Under the pieces are notes generated by a model. It searched no databases. It worked only from the letters and a program-made list of their open reading frames with translations, and was not told where the DNA came from. The translations under genes were made by a program, and so were the position numbers. From Arthrobacter sp. ISL-85 (GTDB lineage: Bacteria > Actinomycetota > Actinomycetes > Actinomycetales > Micrococcaceae), in the NCBI RefSeq assembly GCF_018613675.1, contig NZ_JAGGPQ010000017.1, forward strand, positions 124,001-188,000: 64,000 nucleotides of DNA, given 5' to 3'. This document shows, piece after piece, positions 28,201 through 36,081 of this stretch; positions within the stretch are counted from its first letter, which is position 1, and each line of letters begins with the position of its first letter.

Positions 28201-30813
28201 TGCCACAGCTTCTCCGGCTGCGTTCTTCCGTGTGAACGCTACCGATGACGGCGTGACCGGCTGGTTCAGGGTAGCGGAGGGTTTCGCCGCCGTGGTGATA
28301 TCCGTTGCTCCGTTCAAGGGGGAGACGGAGGAAACAGCCGGCGGTACTGATGAGGACGGGGAAAATGACACGTCTACCCAGTAGTACTCCGCGTCATAGA
28401 CCTGGTCAGGAAACGCGGAGCTTGCACCATAACGAAATAGCCCGTTGGGGGTAGCGGGCAGGCTTCTCGGGAAATGCAAGGGAGCGCTGTCCAACGGGTT
28501 TGTGGCACCAAGCGGGGACGGGTTGTTGTAAAAATAGCCTGCGTCCTCCGAGTAGTGGCCCGAGGGCGCGAAGTACGACACCACGTACATGGTGTTCGCG
28601 GATATCGCGAGCGGCGGCGACAACGTCGCAGTCTGCCAGCCACTCCCAGACTCATTGCTGAAGGCGGCAGTGGCAAGCCTTTGCCCGGAGGCACTCCAGA
28701 TGCTGCCTGTATGGGTCCCCGTATTTTTTGAGGCTTTGTAAAAACGGACCGCACTGACCGTTCCTGCAACATCAGAGTAGAACTTGGCACCAACTTCGAT
28801 TGACGCCGTATCTGCCGAATCAGCAACTGCTGGTGATTTGTTGGTACCTGTGAGTGAGCATGGGCAGGACACGTTCGTAGTGACTCCGGCAGCGGGTGAT
28901 TCGAGATTCCCACTGTCATCCACAGCGCGGGACCGCAGGACTGAACTGGGACTTCCGTGGACAGTCCAGCTGTATGTCCAGCTGCTGGTTCCGTTGGCGG
29001 GGTGCCAGGTGGTGCCGCCGTCCGTAGAGACTTCCACCCCTGCCACCACACCGCCTGCATCAGTTGCTGTGCCGGAAACGGTCAGGACTGTCCCGTCGGC
29101 AACTGTTGTCCCCACGGCCGGGTCCGTCACCTTGGATATCGGTGCTGTGGTGTCTGTGGATGCCTGCGCCGCAACCAGCCCCGAAATAAGCGTTGTGGGC
29201 TGCACGGACATATCTGCGAACAGGTTAACCGTCGCCTGCTGCATATTTCGGTCCACGGCCTTGCCCGTGGTGAAGGCATCAAGCCCCCAAGACCATTGGA
29301 CCGTCCCGGCGCCGAAGACGAGCGCGCCGCTTCCTGCTTTGTAGATTGTCAAGCTGTGCGTGGCCGTCCCGCCCTGCTTGGTCGTGGATCCGTAATCAGT
29401 GAATACCTCAGCGGAGGTGCTGGTGGTTTGGGACAGCCGTAATGACCCCACCGGCCGGAAGCCGTCATCAGCGTCGACGTCCCATTCGTACCCGAGCGTG
29501 CCCAAGCCTGCGCCCAAGGTTATGGCCGCGTTGGAAGCCATCCCTGGTATTGAGGTGTTTCGCCACATCCTCAACTGCTTGTATGCCGCGGGAACAACTA
29601 TGTCCGTGGTGCCCGAGTTGACCATGAAGTATTGGCCTGTGAGCGAGTTTTCCGGGTTTCCGCCGCCGGTCGCTGTGCCGTAGCGGGGATCCCGCCACGT
29701 TCCGGTCCAAGACACGGGGTCGGTAGGCGCATTGAAGTGGGTGTCTTTGTAGGAAACTAAGGTGCGTCCCGCGGTGTTGGTGCCGTCGGCACTGGGCTCC
29801 CACCGTGTCTTCCAGAACATTTCATTGCCGCTAAAGAAGGCCAGGTTTACTCCTGCGTCACGGGCTGCCGTGACATTGCTGCGCTGGTCGGCGGACCAGT
29901 ATTCGTCGTGTCCCACCGACAGGAATGTTTTGTGGTTCAGCAACAGCGCACCCTGGGTCGAAACATCAAGGGCTGCCATGTAACTGACGTCGTATCCGTT
30001 GGCCTCCAGAAAGCGAATCATCGGGTACTCGGAATACATCAGCCAGTTCTGCCCCTGTGCGTCACCGCCAGTGATAAATGGTCTGTTGTACGACACTTTG
30101 AAGGCGGCTTTGTACGCCGCAGGATTGCCGGCCGGACAAGCTACTGAGCAGGAGTAGAGGCTGTTGCCGCCGTACGAATTGTAGGCCTGCCAGGTCGTAT
30201 CAGATGTTTGAAACAGCACAGCAGACTTTGCGGCGTCGTCACGAACCACGAACGGAATGACGCTCGCACCCCCCGTGTCCGTACGCACCAGGCGGGCCAG
30301 GTAGACGCCCGAGACGGCCGTCGGTGGTATCGCCCAGGATGCGGACACGGCCCAATTGCCGCAGTCGACCAGTCCGGTTGCCGAGAAGGTGGCGCAGCTT
30401 GGTTGTGTTTGCGGCAGCGCAGCTGAAGGAAGAATATTGGCTGCAATTTTGCGAGCACCGGAGCCTTGGTAGTAGCCCAACCGGTAAATATCGATCCGGT
30501 ACGCCTTTGCATTGGTTTTCACCTTGAAGGTGACAGTTTGCCCCAAATTGGCGCTGATCGACGTCGCGTAGCCCTGGATAGTGCTGTCCCCGGCACCGCT
30601 GACCTTCCACTCGCTGGCGGGATTGCCGGGCTGTGTATTCTCGCAGGCCACCTTGCTCACCACAGGGGCGTCGCAGGGGGTAACGGCCCGTGCCGGGAGA
30701 ATCCAGCCCGGCCCTGTAACGACCGACACTGTGGAGGCAACCAGCGCAAGGATTGCGGCAAGGACCCAGTGACGCAGGATCGGCCGGAACGGGACTTCAG
30801 GTGCAGACAGCAT
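25297..30813 (-). CDS. Giant secreted multidomain protein with DMFase-like N-terminal domain, Ig-like domains and four DUF4082 modules
   Basis: 1838 residues from ATG 30813, which has GGAG 5 bp upstream; longer upstream frame has no signal-like start. A signal peptide (hydrophobic about 16-43, ending PARA) is followed by an N,N-dimethylformamidase beta-subunit-like domain (about 60-540; SVGHDEYWS, FFSGNEMFWKTRW). Next come an Ig-like domain (555-650), DUF4082 (650-820), two Big_5-like Ig domains, DUF4082 (1033-1192), two Ig, DUF4082 (1406-1565), one Ig and DUF4082 (1676-1838). The protein ends without membrane anchor or sortase motif. It is probably extracellular or glycan-bound. No enzymatic activity is proven. 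First gene of a leftward unit with two glycosyltransferases. Confidence 0.88.
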   Translation of the reverse strand: MLSAPEVPFRPILRHWVLAAILALVASTVSVVTGPGWILPARAVTPCDAPVVSKVACENTQPGNPASEWKVSGAGDSTIQGYATSISANLGQTVTFKVKTNAKAYRIDIYRLGYYQGSGARKIAANILPSAALPQTQPSCATFSATGLVDCGNWAVSASWAIPPTAVSGVYLARLVRTDTGGASVIPFVVRDDAAKSAVLFQTSDTTWQAYNSYGGNSLYSCSVACPAGNPAAYKAAFKVSYNRPFITGGDAQGQNWLMYSEYPMIRFLEANGYDVSYMAALDVSTQGALLLNHKTFLSVGHDEYWSADQRSNVTAARDAGVNLAFFSGNEMFWKTRWEPSADGTNTAGRTLVSYKDTHFNAPTDPVSWTGTWRDPRYGTATGGGNPENSLTGQYFMVNSGTTDIVVPAAYKQLRMWRNTSIPGMASNAAITLGAGLGTLGYEWDVDADDGFRPVGSLRLSQTTSTSAEVFTDYGSTTKQGGTATHSLTIYKAGSGALVFGAGTVQWSWGLDAFTTGKAVDRNMQQATVNLFADMSVQPTTLISGLVAAQASTDTTAPISKVTDPAVGTTVADGTVLTVSGTATDAGGVVAGVEVSTDGGTTWHPANGTSSWTYSWTVHGSPSSVLRSRAVDDSGNLESPAAGVTTNVSCPCSLTGTNKSPAVADSADTASIEVGAKFYSDVAGTVSAVRFYKASKNTGTHTGSIWSASGQRLATAAFSNESGSGWQTATLSPPLAISANTMYVVSYFAPSGHYSEDAGYFYNNPSPLGATNPLDSAPLHFPRSLPATPNGLFRYGASSAFPDQVYDAEYYWVDVSFSPSSSVPPAVSSVSPLNGATDITTAAKPSATLNQPVTPSSVAFTRKNAAGEAVAGSVAYDSATNTSTFSPAASLAYSTSYTATVSGATNAAGQTMSTPYSWSFTTAAPPPAPAVSSVTPASNATSVAVSTKPTATFNQAVGGTSVVFALKDAANNNVPGSVTYDSATYTATYSPTGTLAYSTTYTATVSGATNSQGQSMAAPYSWTFSTGPAPSSCPCSVFLPTAVPAVVSENDSAAVELGMKFRSDVSGSVTGVRFYKGSTNTGTHTGHLWSSTGTLLATVTFGNESAAGWQQANFSTPVSINANTTYIVSYYAPNGFYSASSGFFSSGADNAPLHGLASGVDGQNGVYAYGASGFPNQSYNSTNYWVDVVFNTSTTSSAPKVTSVAPVNGSTGIDVAVKPSATFNQTVTATSVVFTVKDSANAAVAGSVAYDQTTSTATFTPSSALAYNTTYTASVSGATSTAGATMDAPYTWTFATTAAPLLPAVSSSSPTNNATAVAVDVKPGVTFNQDVIGSSVAFTLKDSANVSVQGSVAYDATARTATFSPGSALAFSVTYTATVSGATNSAGQVMSTPYSWSFTTAAQPAACPCSVFSAASVPTTASTDDPNAVEVGMKFRSDVTGTVSGVRFYKGPSNTGTHTGHLWSSTGTLLASVTFGTETATGWQQALFSAPVPIAANTTYVVSYFSSNGYYSSDSGYFNSAADNAPLHGLASGFDGPNGVYRYGSSAFPSDSYNNTNYWVDVVFSGGNAGTAPAVASVSPAPSASGVSESVQPTATFNQPVTASTVVFTVKSATGADVPGSVFYDAGTNTATFAPSGLLGFSTNYTATVSGATNSAGTPMASPYSWTFTTKAAPAACPCSVFSPTSVPATANTNDRKATEVGMRFRSDVAGTVSGIRFYKGTSNTGTHVGHLWSGGGALLATVTFVNESSSGWQQALFDAPVAITANTTYVVSYYAPVGFYSSTRDYFSTAGVDSAPLHALADGFDGPNGVYAYGASGFPASSFRSTNYWVDVVFNRS
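25300..28866 (-). repeat. Four DUF4082 modules alternating with Ig-like modules (coding repeat)
   Basis: Within the giant gene, DUF4082 copies lie at about 28354-28866, 27238-27717, 26119-26598 and 25300-25788. They share CPCSVF (not the first copy), VG(M/A)KF(R/Y)SDV, TGTH(T/V)G and NYWVDVVF-type ends. Copies 2-4 are closer to each other than to copy 1, which has an insertion near FYNNPSPLGATN. The intervening Ig-like modules share SGAT(N/S) and the PYSW(S/T)F(T/S) end. The pattern fits tandem duplication within the gene. Confidence 0.8.
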
Positions 30814-31055
30814 TTGGGCTCCAGGCTCACTGCGCCAGGAGCCCGTCGGCTGGAAAGGGGTCTGCACTCCCCGTTTCAGCCACGCGCCGGTCACCCGGCA
30901 CCGGCACCTGTCGCATCGGTCAGTTGTCACGGCGCCATCAGTCTGCAGGCCTGGGAGGACCTGGCATGCCGCCCGGAACCTGGGCCGCATGCCCAACGGC
31001 ATCCGTGTTTTTCAACCGTAGGGGTTTGAAATACCCCCACCAGGAGAATAGGGGC

Positions 31056-31095
31056 TACCTATGTGGGTCCCCACACCAACTTTGTGGGGTACCTA
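31056..31095. promoter_or_regulatory. Control region upstream of the DUF4082 gene with TACCTA words and hairpins
   Basis: The 30814-31110 interval has no gene. TACCTA occurs at 31056-31061 and 31090-31095, the first beside a G-run (AGGGG) as in the region at 2808-2924. Between them, CCCCACA (31069-31075) pairs with TGTGGGG (31083-31089); this hairpin also follows the M18 gene stop and could end its transcript. A third hairpin, GGGGT/ACCCC, lies near 31021-31037. Promoter position is not certain. Confidence 0.4.
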
Positions 31096-31110
31096 CCGGA
31101 GGCCCGGGAA

Positions 31111-32412
31111 CTACGCCCCAGTCCCGAAAAACAGCTCCGTCACGGCGGCCAGGCGAAGCGGATCCTCCACACCGCACAGCTCGCGGGCGGAGTGCATGGA
31201 CAGCAGCGGCACGCCAACGTCGACGGTGCGGATCCCGAGTCGGGTGGCGGTGAGCGGACCGATGGTGGAACCGCAGGGCACCACATTGTTGGAAACGAAT
31301 TCCTGGTAGGGCACGCCCGCTTCGCCACAAAGCCTCGCCCAGAAGGCAGCACCGAACGCGTCCGTGGCGTAACGCTGGTTGGCGTTGATCTTCAGCAGCG
31401 GCCCGCCGTTCAGTACGGGGTGGTTGGCGGGATCGTGCCGCTCAGGATAATTCGGGTGCACCGCGTGCCCCGCGTCGGCAGAGAGGCAGAACGACGCCGC
31501 CAGGGCCTGCCGCCGCTGGCTCACCGTTGCGCCGAGGCCGTCAGAGATACGCACCAGCACGTCCTCAAGGATGGGTCCGCACGCACCGGAGCGCGAGTTG
31601 GAGCCGATTTCCTCGTGGTCGAATGCGGCGAGCACCGCAATGGGGCCGCCCGTAGCGGCGGAACCGCGGTGGGCGATCAGTGCCGCCAACCCGGCGTGGG
31701 TGGCCGAAAGGTTGTCCAACCGCCCTGATGCGAAGAACTCCCCCTTGCCCCCGAAAACCGCAGGTGGCTGCGTGTCCGCAATGACGACGTCGTATCCGCC
31801 AATCTGCCCCGGATCAACGGACGCGCCGGGAACCGAAGCTGCCAGCACTCCCAGAAGGTCCGAATCCGTTGGATTCCCCAGCCCCCACACCGGGTTCATA
31901 TGGCGCTGTTTGTCCAGGGTAAGCCCGTCATTCACGGCCCGGTCCAGGTGGATGGCCAGCTGCGGGAAGCGGAGCAGCGGTCCTGTGGCGGTGAGGTGCT
32001 CGGTGCCGTCGAGCATCACCAGCCGGCCCGCGAGCCGCAGCTCGCGGTCCAGCCAGGAATTCAGCAGCGGCCCGCCGTAAACCTCAACGCCGGCCTGCAG
32101 CCAGCCGTGGGCACCGGTGGTGGGCTTGGGCTTGAGCTTGAACGACGGCGAATCGGTGTGCGCGCCGAGGATGTTGAACCCCGTGGCCGGTCCCGCACCT
32201 TCCGGGACCACCCAGGCGATCAGCGCACCGTCGCGGATCACGAAGAACGATCCAGCGCCGCCCTCCCATGGCTGAAGCTCATCCAGCCGGACGAATCCGG
32301 CTTCCTCCAGCCGGCGGCCCCCCTCATGCGCGGCGTGGAAGCTCGACGGCGATGCGCTGACATAGGCGCCCAGGTCCTGGATGTGGTCTGCGGCAGAGGA
32401 AGGCAAAGGCAT
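31111..32412 (-). CDS. M18 family aminopeptidase
   Basis: 433 residues, normal for the family. Metal-site motifs are visible: LGAHTDSPSFKLKP (histidine), FDHEEIGSNSRSGA (acidic catalytic pair) and DAGHAVHPNYPERHDP. The end contains VPCGSTIGPL and SMHSARELCG, both conserved in M18 peptidases. The enzyme is a cytoplasmic, dinuclear-zinc aminopeptidase, often dodecameric, releasing N-terminal residues (commonly acidic in family members). It stands alone: the upstream permease gene is 22 bp away in the same direction and may be co-transcribed. Confidence 0.93.
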   Translation of the reverse strand: MPLPSSAADHIQDLGAYVSASPSSFHAAHEGGRRLEEAGFVRLDELQPWEGGAGSFFVIRDGALIAWVVPEGAGPATGFNILGAHTDSPSFKLKPKPTTGAHGWLQAGVEVYGGPLLNSWLDRELRLAGRLVMLDGTEHLTATGPLLRFPQLAIHLDRAVNDGLTLDKQRHMNPVWGLGNPTDSDLLGVLAASVPGASVDPGQIGGYDVVIADTQPPAVFGGKGEFFASGRLDNLSATHAGLAALIAHRGSAATGGPIAVLAAFDHEEIGSNSRSGACGPILEDVLVRISDGLGATVSQRRQALAASFCLSADAGHAVHPNYPERHDPANHPVLNGGPLLKINANQRYATDAFGAAFWARLCGEAGVPYQEFVSNNVVPCGSTIGPLTATRLGIRTVDVGVPLLSMHSARELCGVEDPLRLAAVTELFFGTGA

Positions 32413-32434
32413 GGTCCCGAGTCTAGTGCCGCGC

Positions 32435-33841
32435 CTACTCTGCCGGTGCCGGGGCCGCCTCGGTTGCCAGTGCGGGCTGTCCAGCGGCTGCGGCGTCCTT
32501 CCGCCGGTAACGGAGGACGCCCACTGCTACCACCACGGCGGCCAGCGCGAGCGACAGCAGGAGAGATTCCCGCGTGGACTCAACGATCACCATGCCGATG
32601 AGCAGGGCCACGATGCTGATGATCGCTGCCCAGGTGAGGTACGGGAAGAGCCACATCTTTAGCTGCAGGTCCTTGGCCGCAGCACCCATCCGCCGGCGAA
32701 GGACCAGCTGCGAGGCCGAGATGACGAGCCACACGAACAGGGCAATTGCACCGGAGGTGTTGACCAGGAAGAGGAAGACGGTGTCCGGGGCAATGTAGTT
32801 CAGGCCCACCGTGACGAAGCCGACCACCGTGGAGGCAAGGACTGCAGCAGCCGGGACGCCCCGGCGGGAGATGCGGGTCCAGGAGCGTGGTGCGTCACCG
32901 CGGGTGGAAAGCGAGAACAGCATGCGGCTGGCGGTGTAGAGGCCGGAGTTCAGGCAGGACAGCACTGAAGTAAGCACCACGACGTCCATGATGGTTCCGG
33001 CGCCGGGAATGCCGAACAGTTCGATGACCGCCACGTACGGGCTCTTGGCAACTGAGGCGGAGTTCCAGGGGAGCAGGGTGACCACAACGGCGATGGAACC
33101 GATGTAGAAGACCAGGATGCGCCACACAGTGGATTTCACGGCCTTCTTCACTGCATCCACCGGGTTTTCCGATTCGCCGGCTGCGATGGTGGCGATCTCG
33201 GCACCGAAGAAGGAGAAGACCACTACAAGGATGCCGGCCAGCACAGCGCCCGGGCCGTTGGGCATGAATCCGCCGTTGTTGACCAGGTTGCTCAGGCCGG
33301 GAGCGGGGACTCCGGGGATAAGGCCCAGGATGGCGGCAGCGCCAAAGATAAGGAAGAGGACGATGGCCGCCACCTTGATCGAAGCGAACCAGAATTCGAA
33401 CTCGCCGTAGGACTTCACGGAGCCGAGGTTGGTGAGCGTCAGCAGCACCATGAGGGCAAGGGCCCAGACCCACTGGTCAATGCCCGGCACCCAGCGGTGC
33501 ATGATGGCGGCGCCCGCGGTGGCCTCGATGCCCAGGACGATGATCCAGAACCAGGCGTAGAGCCAGCCGATGCTGAATCCCGCCCAGCGGCCCAGCGCCT
33601 TGTCCGCGTAGGTGGAGAAGGAACCCGTTTCGGGGTTCGCTGCGGCCATCTCCCCCAGCATGCGCATCACCAGGATGACCACCAGCCCGGCGGCCGCGTA
33701 CGCCACGAGGATGCCGGGGCCGGCCTGCTGGATGGCTGCCCCCGAGCCGACGAAAAGACCTGCTCCGATGACGCCGGCGATGGCGATCATGGATAGGTGC
33801 CTGGGTTTCAGGGACTTTGAAAGTTGCTGGTCAGCATGCAT
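32435..33841 (-). CDS. APC-superfamily amino acid permease
   Basis: 468 residues with about 12 hydrophobic helices. The N-terminal LSKSLKPRHLSMIAIAGVIG and the GLFVGSGAAI motif (helix 1, substrate/sodium-like site) are typical of the amino acid transporter (AAT) group that includes GabP, AnsP and CycA. The specificity is not evident. The C terminus is Ala/Pro-rich. The coding start ATG 33841 lies directly next to one arm of a 17-bp inverted repeat whose sequence includes its AGGA ribosome-binding site, pointing to special control of this gene. Confidence 0.9.
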   Translation of the reverse strand: MHADQQLSKSLKPRHLSMIAIAGVIGAGLFVGSGAAIQQAGPGILVAYAAAGLVVILVMRMLGEMAAANPETGSFSTYADKALGRWAGFSIGWLYAWFWIIVLGIEATAGAAIMHRWVPGIDQWVWALALMVLLTLTNLGSVKSYGEFEFWFASIKVAAIVLFLIFGAAAILGLIPGVPAPGLSNLVNNGGFMPNGPGAVLAGILVVVFSFFGAEIATIAAGESENPVDAVKKAVKSTVWRILVFYIGSIAVVVTLLPWNSASVAKSPYVAVIELFGIPGAGTIMDVVVLTSVLSCLNSGLYTASRMLFSLSTRGDAPRSWTRISRRGVPAAAVLASTVVGFVTVGLNYIAPDTVFLFLVNTSGAIALFVWLVISASQLVLRRRMGAAAKDLQLKMWLFPYLTWAAIISIVALLIGMVIVESTRESLLLSLALAAVVVAVGVLRYRRKDAAAAGQPALATEAAPAPAE

Positions 33842-33844
33842 GGA

Positions 33845-34006
33845 AGCGCCGTCCTGTTGGGAAATAGCATGGGTAAAGCGACGTGCCTTGGCGGATCACC
33901 GGCGAACCGTGTGATGCACCACATCGTCGTTTCACCCTAGATCCGCCATTATGCGCCCTGCTTTGTGCAGTCCAACAGAACTGTCTCTGCCCAACAGGAC
34001 GGCGCT
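33845..34006. promoter_or_regulatory. Nested inverted repeats around promoter/leader of the permease gene
   Basis: Seen directly: AGCGCCGTCCTGTTGGG (33845-33861) is a perfect 17-bp inverted repeat of 33990-34006; nested inside, GGCGGATC (33890-33897) pairs with GATCCGCC (33940-33947). The left outer arm holds the AGGA of the permease ribosome-binding site on the minus strand. A promoter-like TTGGAC - 18 bp - TAATGG (33975 to 33946, minus) lies between. Either a DNA-loop operator flanks the promoter, or, if transcription begins further upstream, an RNA helix masks the ribosome-binding site. The remaining gap to 34114 shows nothing specific. Confidence 0.6.
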
Positions 34007-34114
34007 CCAACCGGAAACAGCTGTATGCAATAAAAGTTTCCCTGCAGGCAAATTTGTAATGTGCCGGAAACCACGCACACCGCCCGGCGGTGCGGGGGAA
34101 ACGTGGCCCTGGGA

Positions 34115-35014
34115 CTACACGTCCCGCCGCTTCAACAGCACGGCTGCGAGCAGGACGGGGATCACCACCCAAGCGCCCAGGACCAGCCCGGCCTGCCATG
34201 CCTCCAGGGTATCCGGAATGTGCTGGGCCGCCGTCAGCGGTTCCACGGTGTTGCCGGGCAGGTACTTACGGGCCTCCTTGAAGAAGTCCCCGGGAATGAG
34301 CTGGAAGGCAATGGGTGCCACAAAGAAGATGCCTACCAGGCTCATGATGCCGCCGGCCGAATTCCTGATCAGCGTACCCAGGGCCATGCCGATGGCGGCA
34401 ACTGCTGCCACATAGATGCTGTTGACCAGGAGGAGCTTCACGGACTGCGAACTGCCCAGGTCCAGCTTGAGTCCGTAGTTGTCAAGGATGGGCACCGCCA
34501 CGAGTCCCGCCACCCAGGTGGAGACAGCGGTGACCACGAATGATGTCACCATCACCACCACCAGCTTGGCAGCGAAAGCAGGGAGGCGCCGGGGTACTGC
34601 TGCAAAGGTGGATCGCGCCATGCCGGTGGTGAATTCCGAGCTCATCAGGAGCACGCCAAGGGACCCGAGGATCAGCTGGGCGAACGCGATGCCTGAAGTG
34701 GGCACGCTGACGGTGAGGTCTCCGCCCTGGGCCGCCACCCGCGCGGCGGCCTGCGGGTCCCTGTTGGCCGCATCCGCGAACTGGCCCGTCCCCCATGCGG
34801 ACAGGGCGCCAAAACCAACCATGACCACGGCGGTGGAGGCAAGCAGGATGAGCGTGGAGAGAAGGCTGCGGAACTTAATGACTTCAGAGTTGAGGACCCG
34901 GATGAAGGTGGGGCCGGGACCGGCGAGGGACCGTCCGGCGTTGCTGGAGCCTGGCCTGGCGGGGGAGGAGCCCGGCTCGCGCGGGGACATCGATTCAGTG
35001 GTCGTGGAGCTCAT
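34115..35014 (-). CDS. ABC-2 type transporter permease
   Basis: 299 residues. About 40 polar residues precede PTFIRVLNSEVIKFRSLLST, the usual start of ABC-2 permeases of this type. About six membrane segments follow, with a large extracytoplasmic loop after the first (GTGQFADAANRDPQ), and a KRRDV end. It would form the membrane part of an exporter with the ATPase encoded just upstream (35014-35937); their genes share one base (TAATG). The exported substrate is unknown: drug, lipid or antimicrobial peptide exporters have this organisation. Confidence 0.87.
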   Translation of the reverse strand: MSSTTTESMSPREPGSSPARPGSSNAGRSLAGPGPTFIRVLNSEVIKFRSLLSTLILLASTAVVMVGFGALSAWGTGQFADAANRDPQAAARVAAQGGDLTVSVPTSGIAFAQLILGSLGVLLMSSEFTTGMARSTFAAVPRRLPAFAAKLVVVMVTSFVVTAVSTWVAGLVAVPILDNYGLKLDLGSSQSVKLLLVNSIYVAAVAAIGMALGTLIRNSAGGIMSLVGIFFVAPIAFQLIPGDFFKEARKYLPGNTVEPLTAAQHIPDTLEAWQAGLVLGAWVVIPVLLAAVLLKRRDV

Positions 35015-35937
35015 TACTTGCTTACCTCCGCAGCGGGCAGGGAGTGGTATTCCACGTCGTCCTTGGTCAGTTCCATATATGCCTCCTCGAGGCTGGCAAC
35101 AAGGGGCGTGAGCTCGTACACCATGACCTGGTTTTCCAAGGCCGTGGCTGCGATGGTTTTCGGTTCCAGGCCCGTTACTTCAAGCATCTCCCGCTCCGGA
35201 ACGTCAATGGACGCACCCCGTCCGGCAAGCAGCTGCTGGAGTCGTTCAGGCTGGTCGGTGCGGACGCGGACACGCGCCTGCCCGTTGCCGGTGATGATGT
35301 CCCGGATGGGAGCGTCAGCAATGACCCGGCCGCGGCCGATGACGATGAGGTGGTCGGCCGTCTGCGCCATCTCGCTCATCAGGTGGCTGGAGAGGAACAC
35401 CGTGCGCCCCTGCCCGGCGAGGTACCGGACCAGGTTGCGCACCCACACCACGCCCTCAGGGTCCAGGCCGTTGACGGGTTCGTCGAGGATGAGCGTTTGC
35501 GGATCCCCCAGCAGGGCCGCTGCGATGCCCAGCCGCTGGCCCATGCCCAGCGAGAACCCGCCGGCCTTTTTCCGCGCCACCGCGTCCAGTCCGGTCATCT
35601 CGATCACCTCGTGCACCCTGGTCTTGGGGATGCTGTGGGTGGCTGCCATGGCCAGCAGGTGGTTGTAAGCGCTGCGGCTGGTATGTACGGCCTTGGCATC
35701 AAGCAACGCGCCCACAACCCGCAGCGGTGCCTTGTGCTGGACGTAGGGCAGGCCGTTTACAGTGGCAGACCCCGAAGTCGGCCGGTCCAGCCCCATGATC
35801 ATGCGCATGGTGGTGGACTTTCCTGCCCCGTTGGGTCCCAGGAAGCCGGTGACTTGGCCTGCCCTGACGGCGAAACTGACACCAGCCACGGCGGTTTTGG
35901 CGCCATAGACTTTGGTCAGCCCGTTTACCTCGATCAT
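35014..35937 (-). CDS. ABC transporter ATP-binding protein
   Basis: 307 residues from ATG 35937, which has AAAGGA 6 bp upstream; the frame extends further but without a ribosome-binding site. MIEVNGLTKVYG starts the ATPase domain. Walker A is GPNGAGKST, the signature region is FSLGMGQRL, and Walker B LILDEPVNGLDPEG; the switch histidine is in SSHLMSEM. The C-terminal ~80 residues form the accessory domain of DrrA/CcmA-like exporters. It energises the ABC-2 permease at 34115. The start is separated by about 140 bp from the PAP2 gene end, where its promoter should lie. Confidence 0.92.
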   Translation of the reverse strand: MIEVNGLTKVYGAKTAVAGVSFAVRAGQVTGFLGPNGAGKSTTMRMIMGLDRPTSGSATVNGLPYVQHKAPLRVVGALLDAKAVHTSRSAYNHLLAMAATHSIPKTRVHEVIEMTGLDAVARKKAGGFSLGMGQRLGIAAALLGDPQTLILDEPVNGLDPEGVVWVRNLVRYLAGQGRTVFLSSHLMSEMAQTADHLIVIGRGRVIADAPIRDIITGNGQARVRVRTDQPERLQQLLAGRGASIDVPEREMLEVTGLEPKTIAATALENQVMVYELTPLVASLEEAYMELTKDDVEYHSLPAAEVSK

Positions 35938-36081
35938 GAAGCGTCCTTTGAACGGCAGCGCGGCTGCAGACGTTGTGGGTGCGGATACCTTCCCCACGCT
36001 ACCGATGCCGCCGCCGCTTTTCGCTGCTTTTCAGGGATGATTCAGGGGAGAATCAGGGTAGCCCTGCACCCACCGGCCGCG

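Noticed and set aside
25300..28866. CRISPR array or minisatellite
   Set aside because: The repeats are long, protein-coding and diverged, matching domain duplication in the giant secreted protein.
30466..31029. 187-codon plus-strand ORF before the DUF4082 gene
   Set aside because: It overlaps the signal-peptide region of the giant gene and has no start signal or family sequence.
33890..33947. Guanidine-I (ykkC) riboswitch
   Set aside because: A CTAGGG word appears in the leader on the minus strand, but the conserved partner motifs of that riboswitch are not seen.
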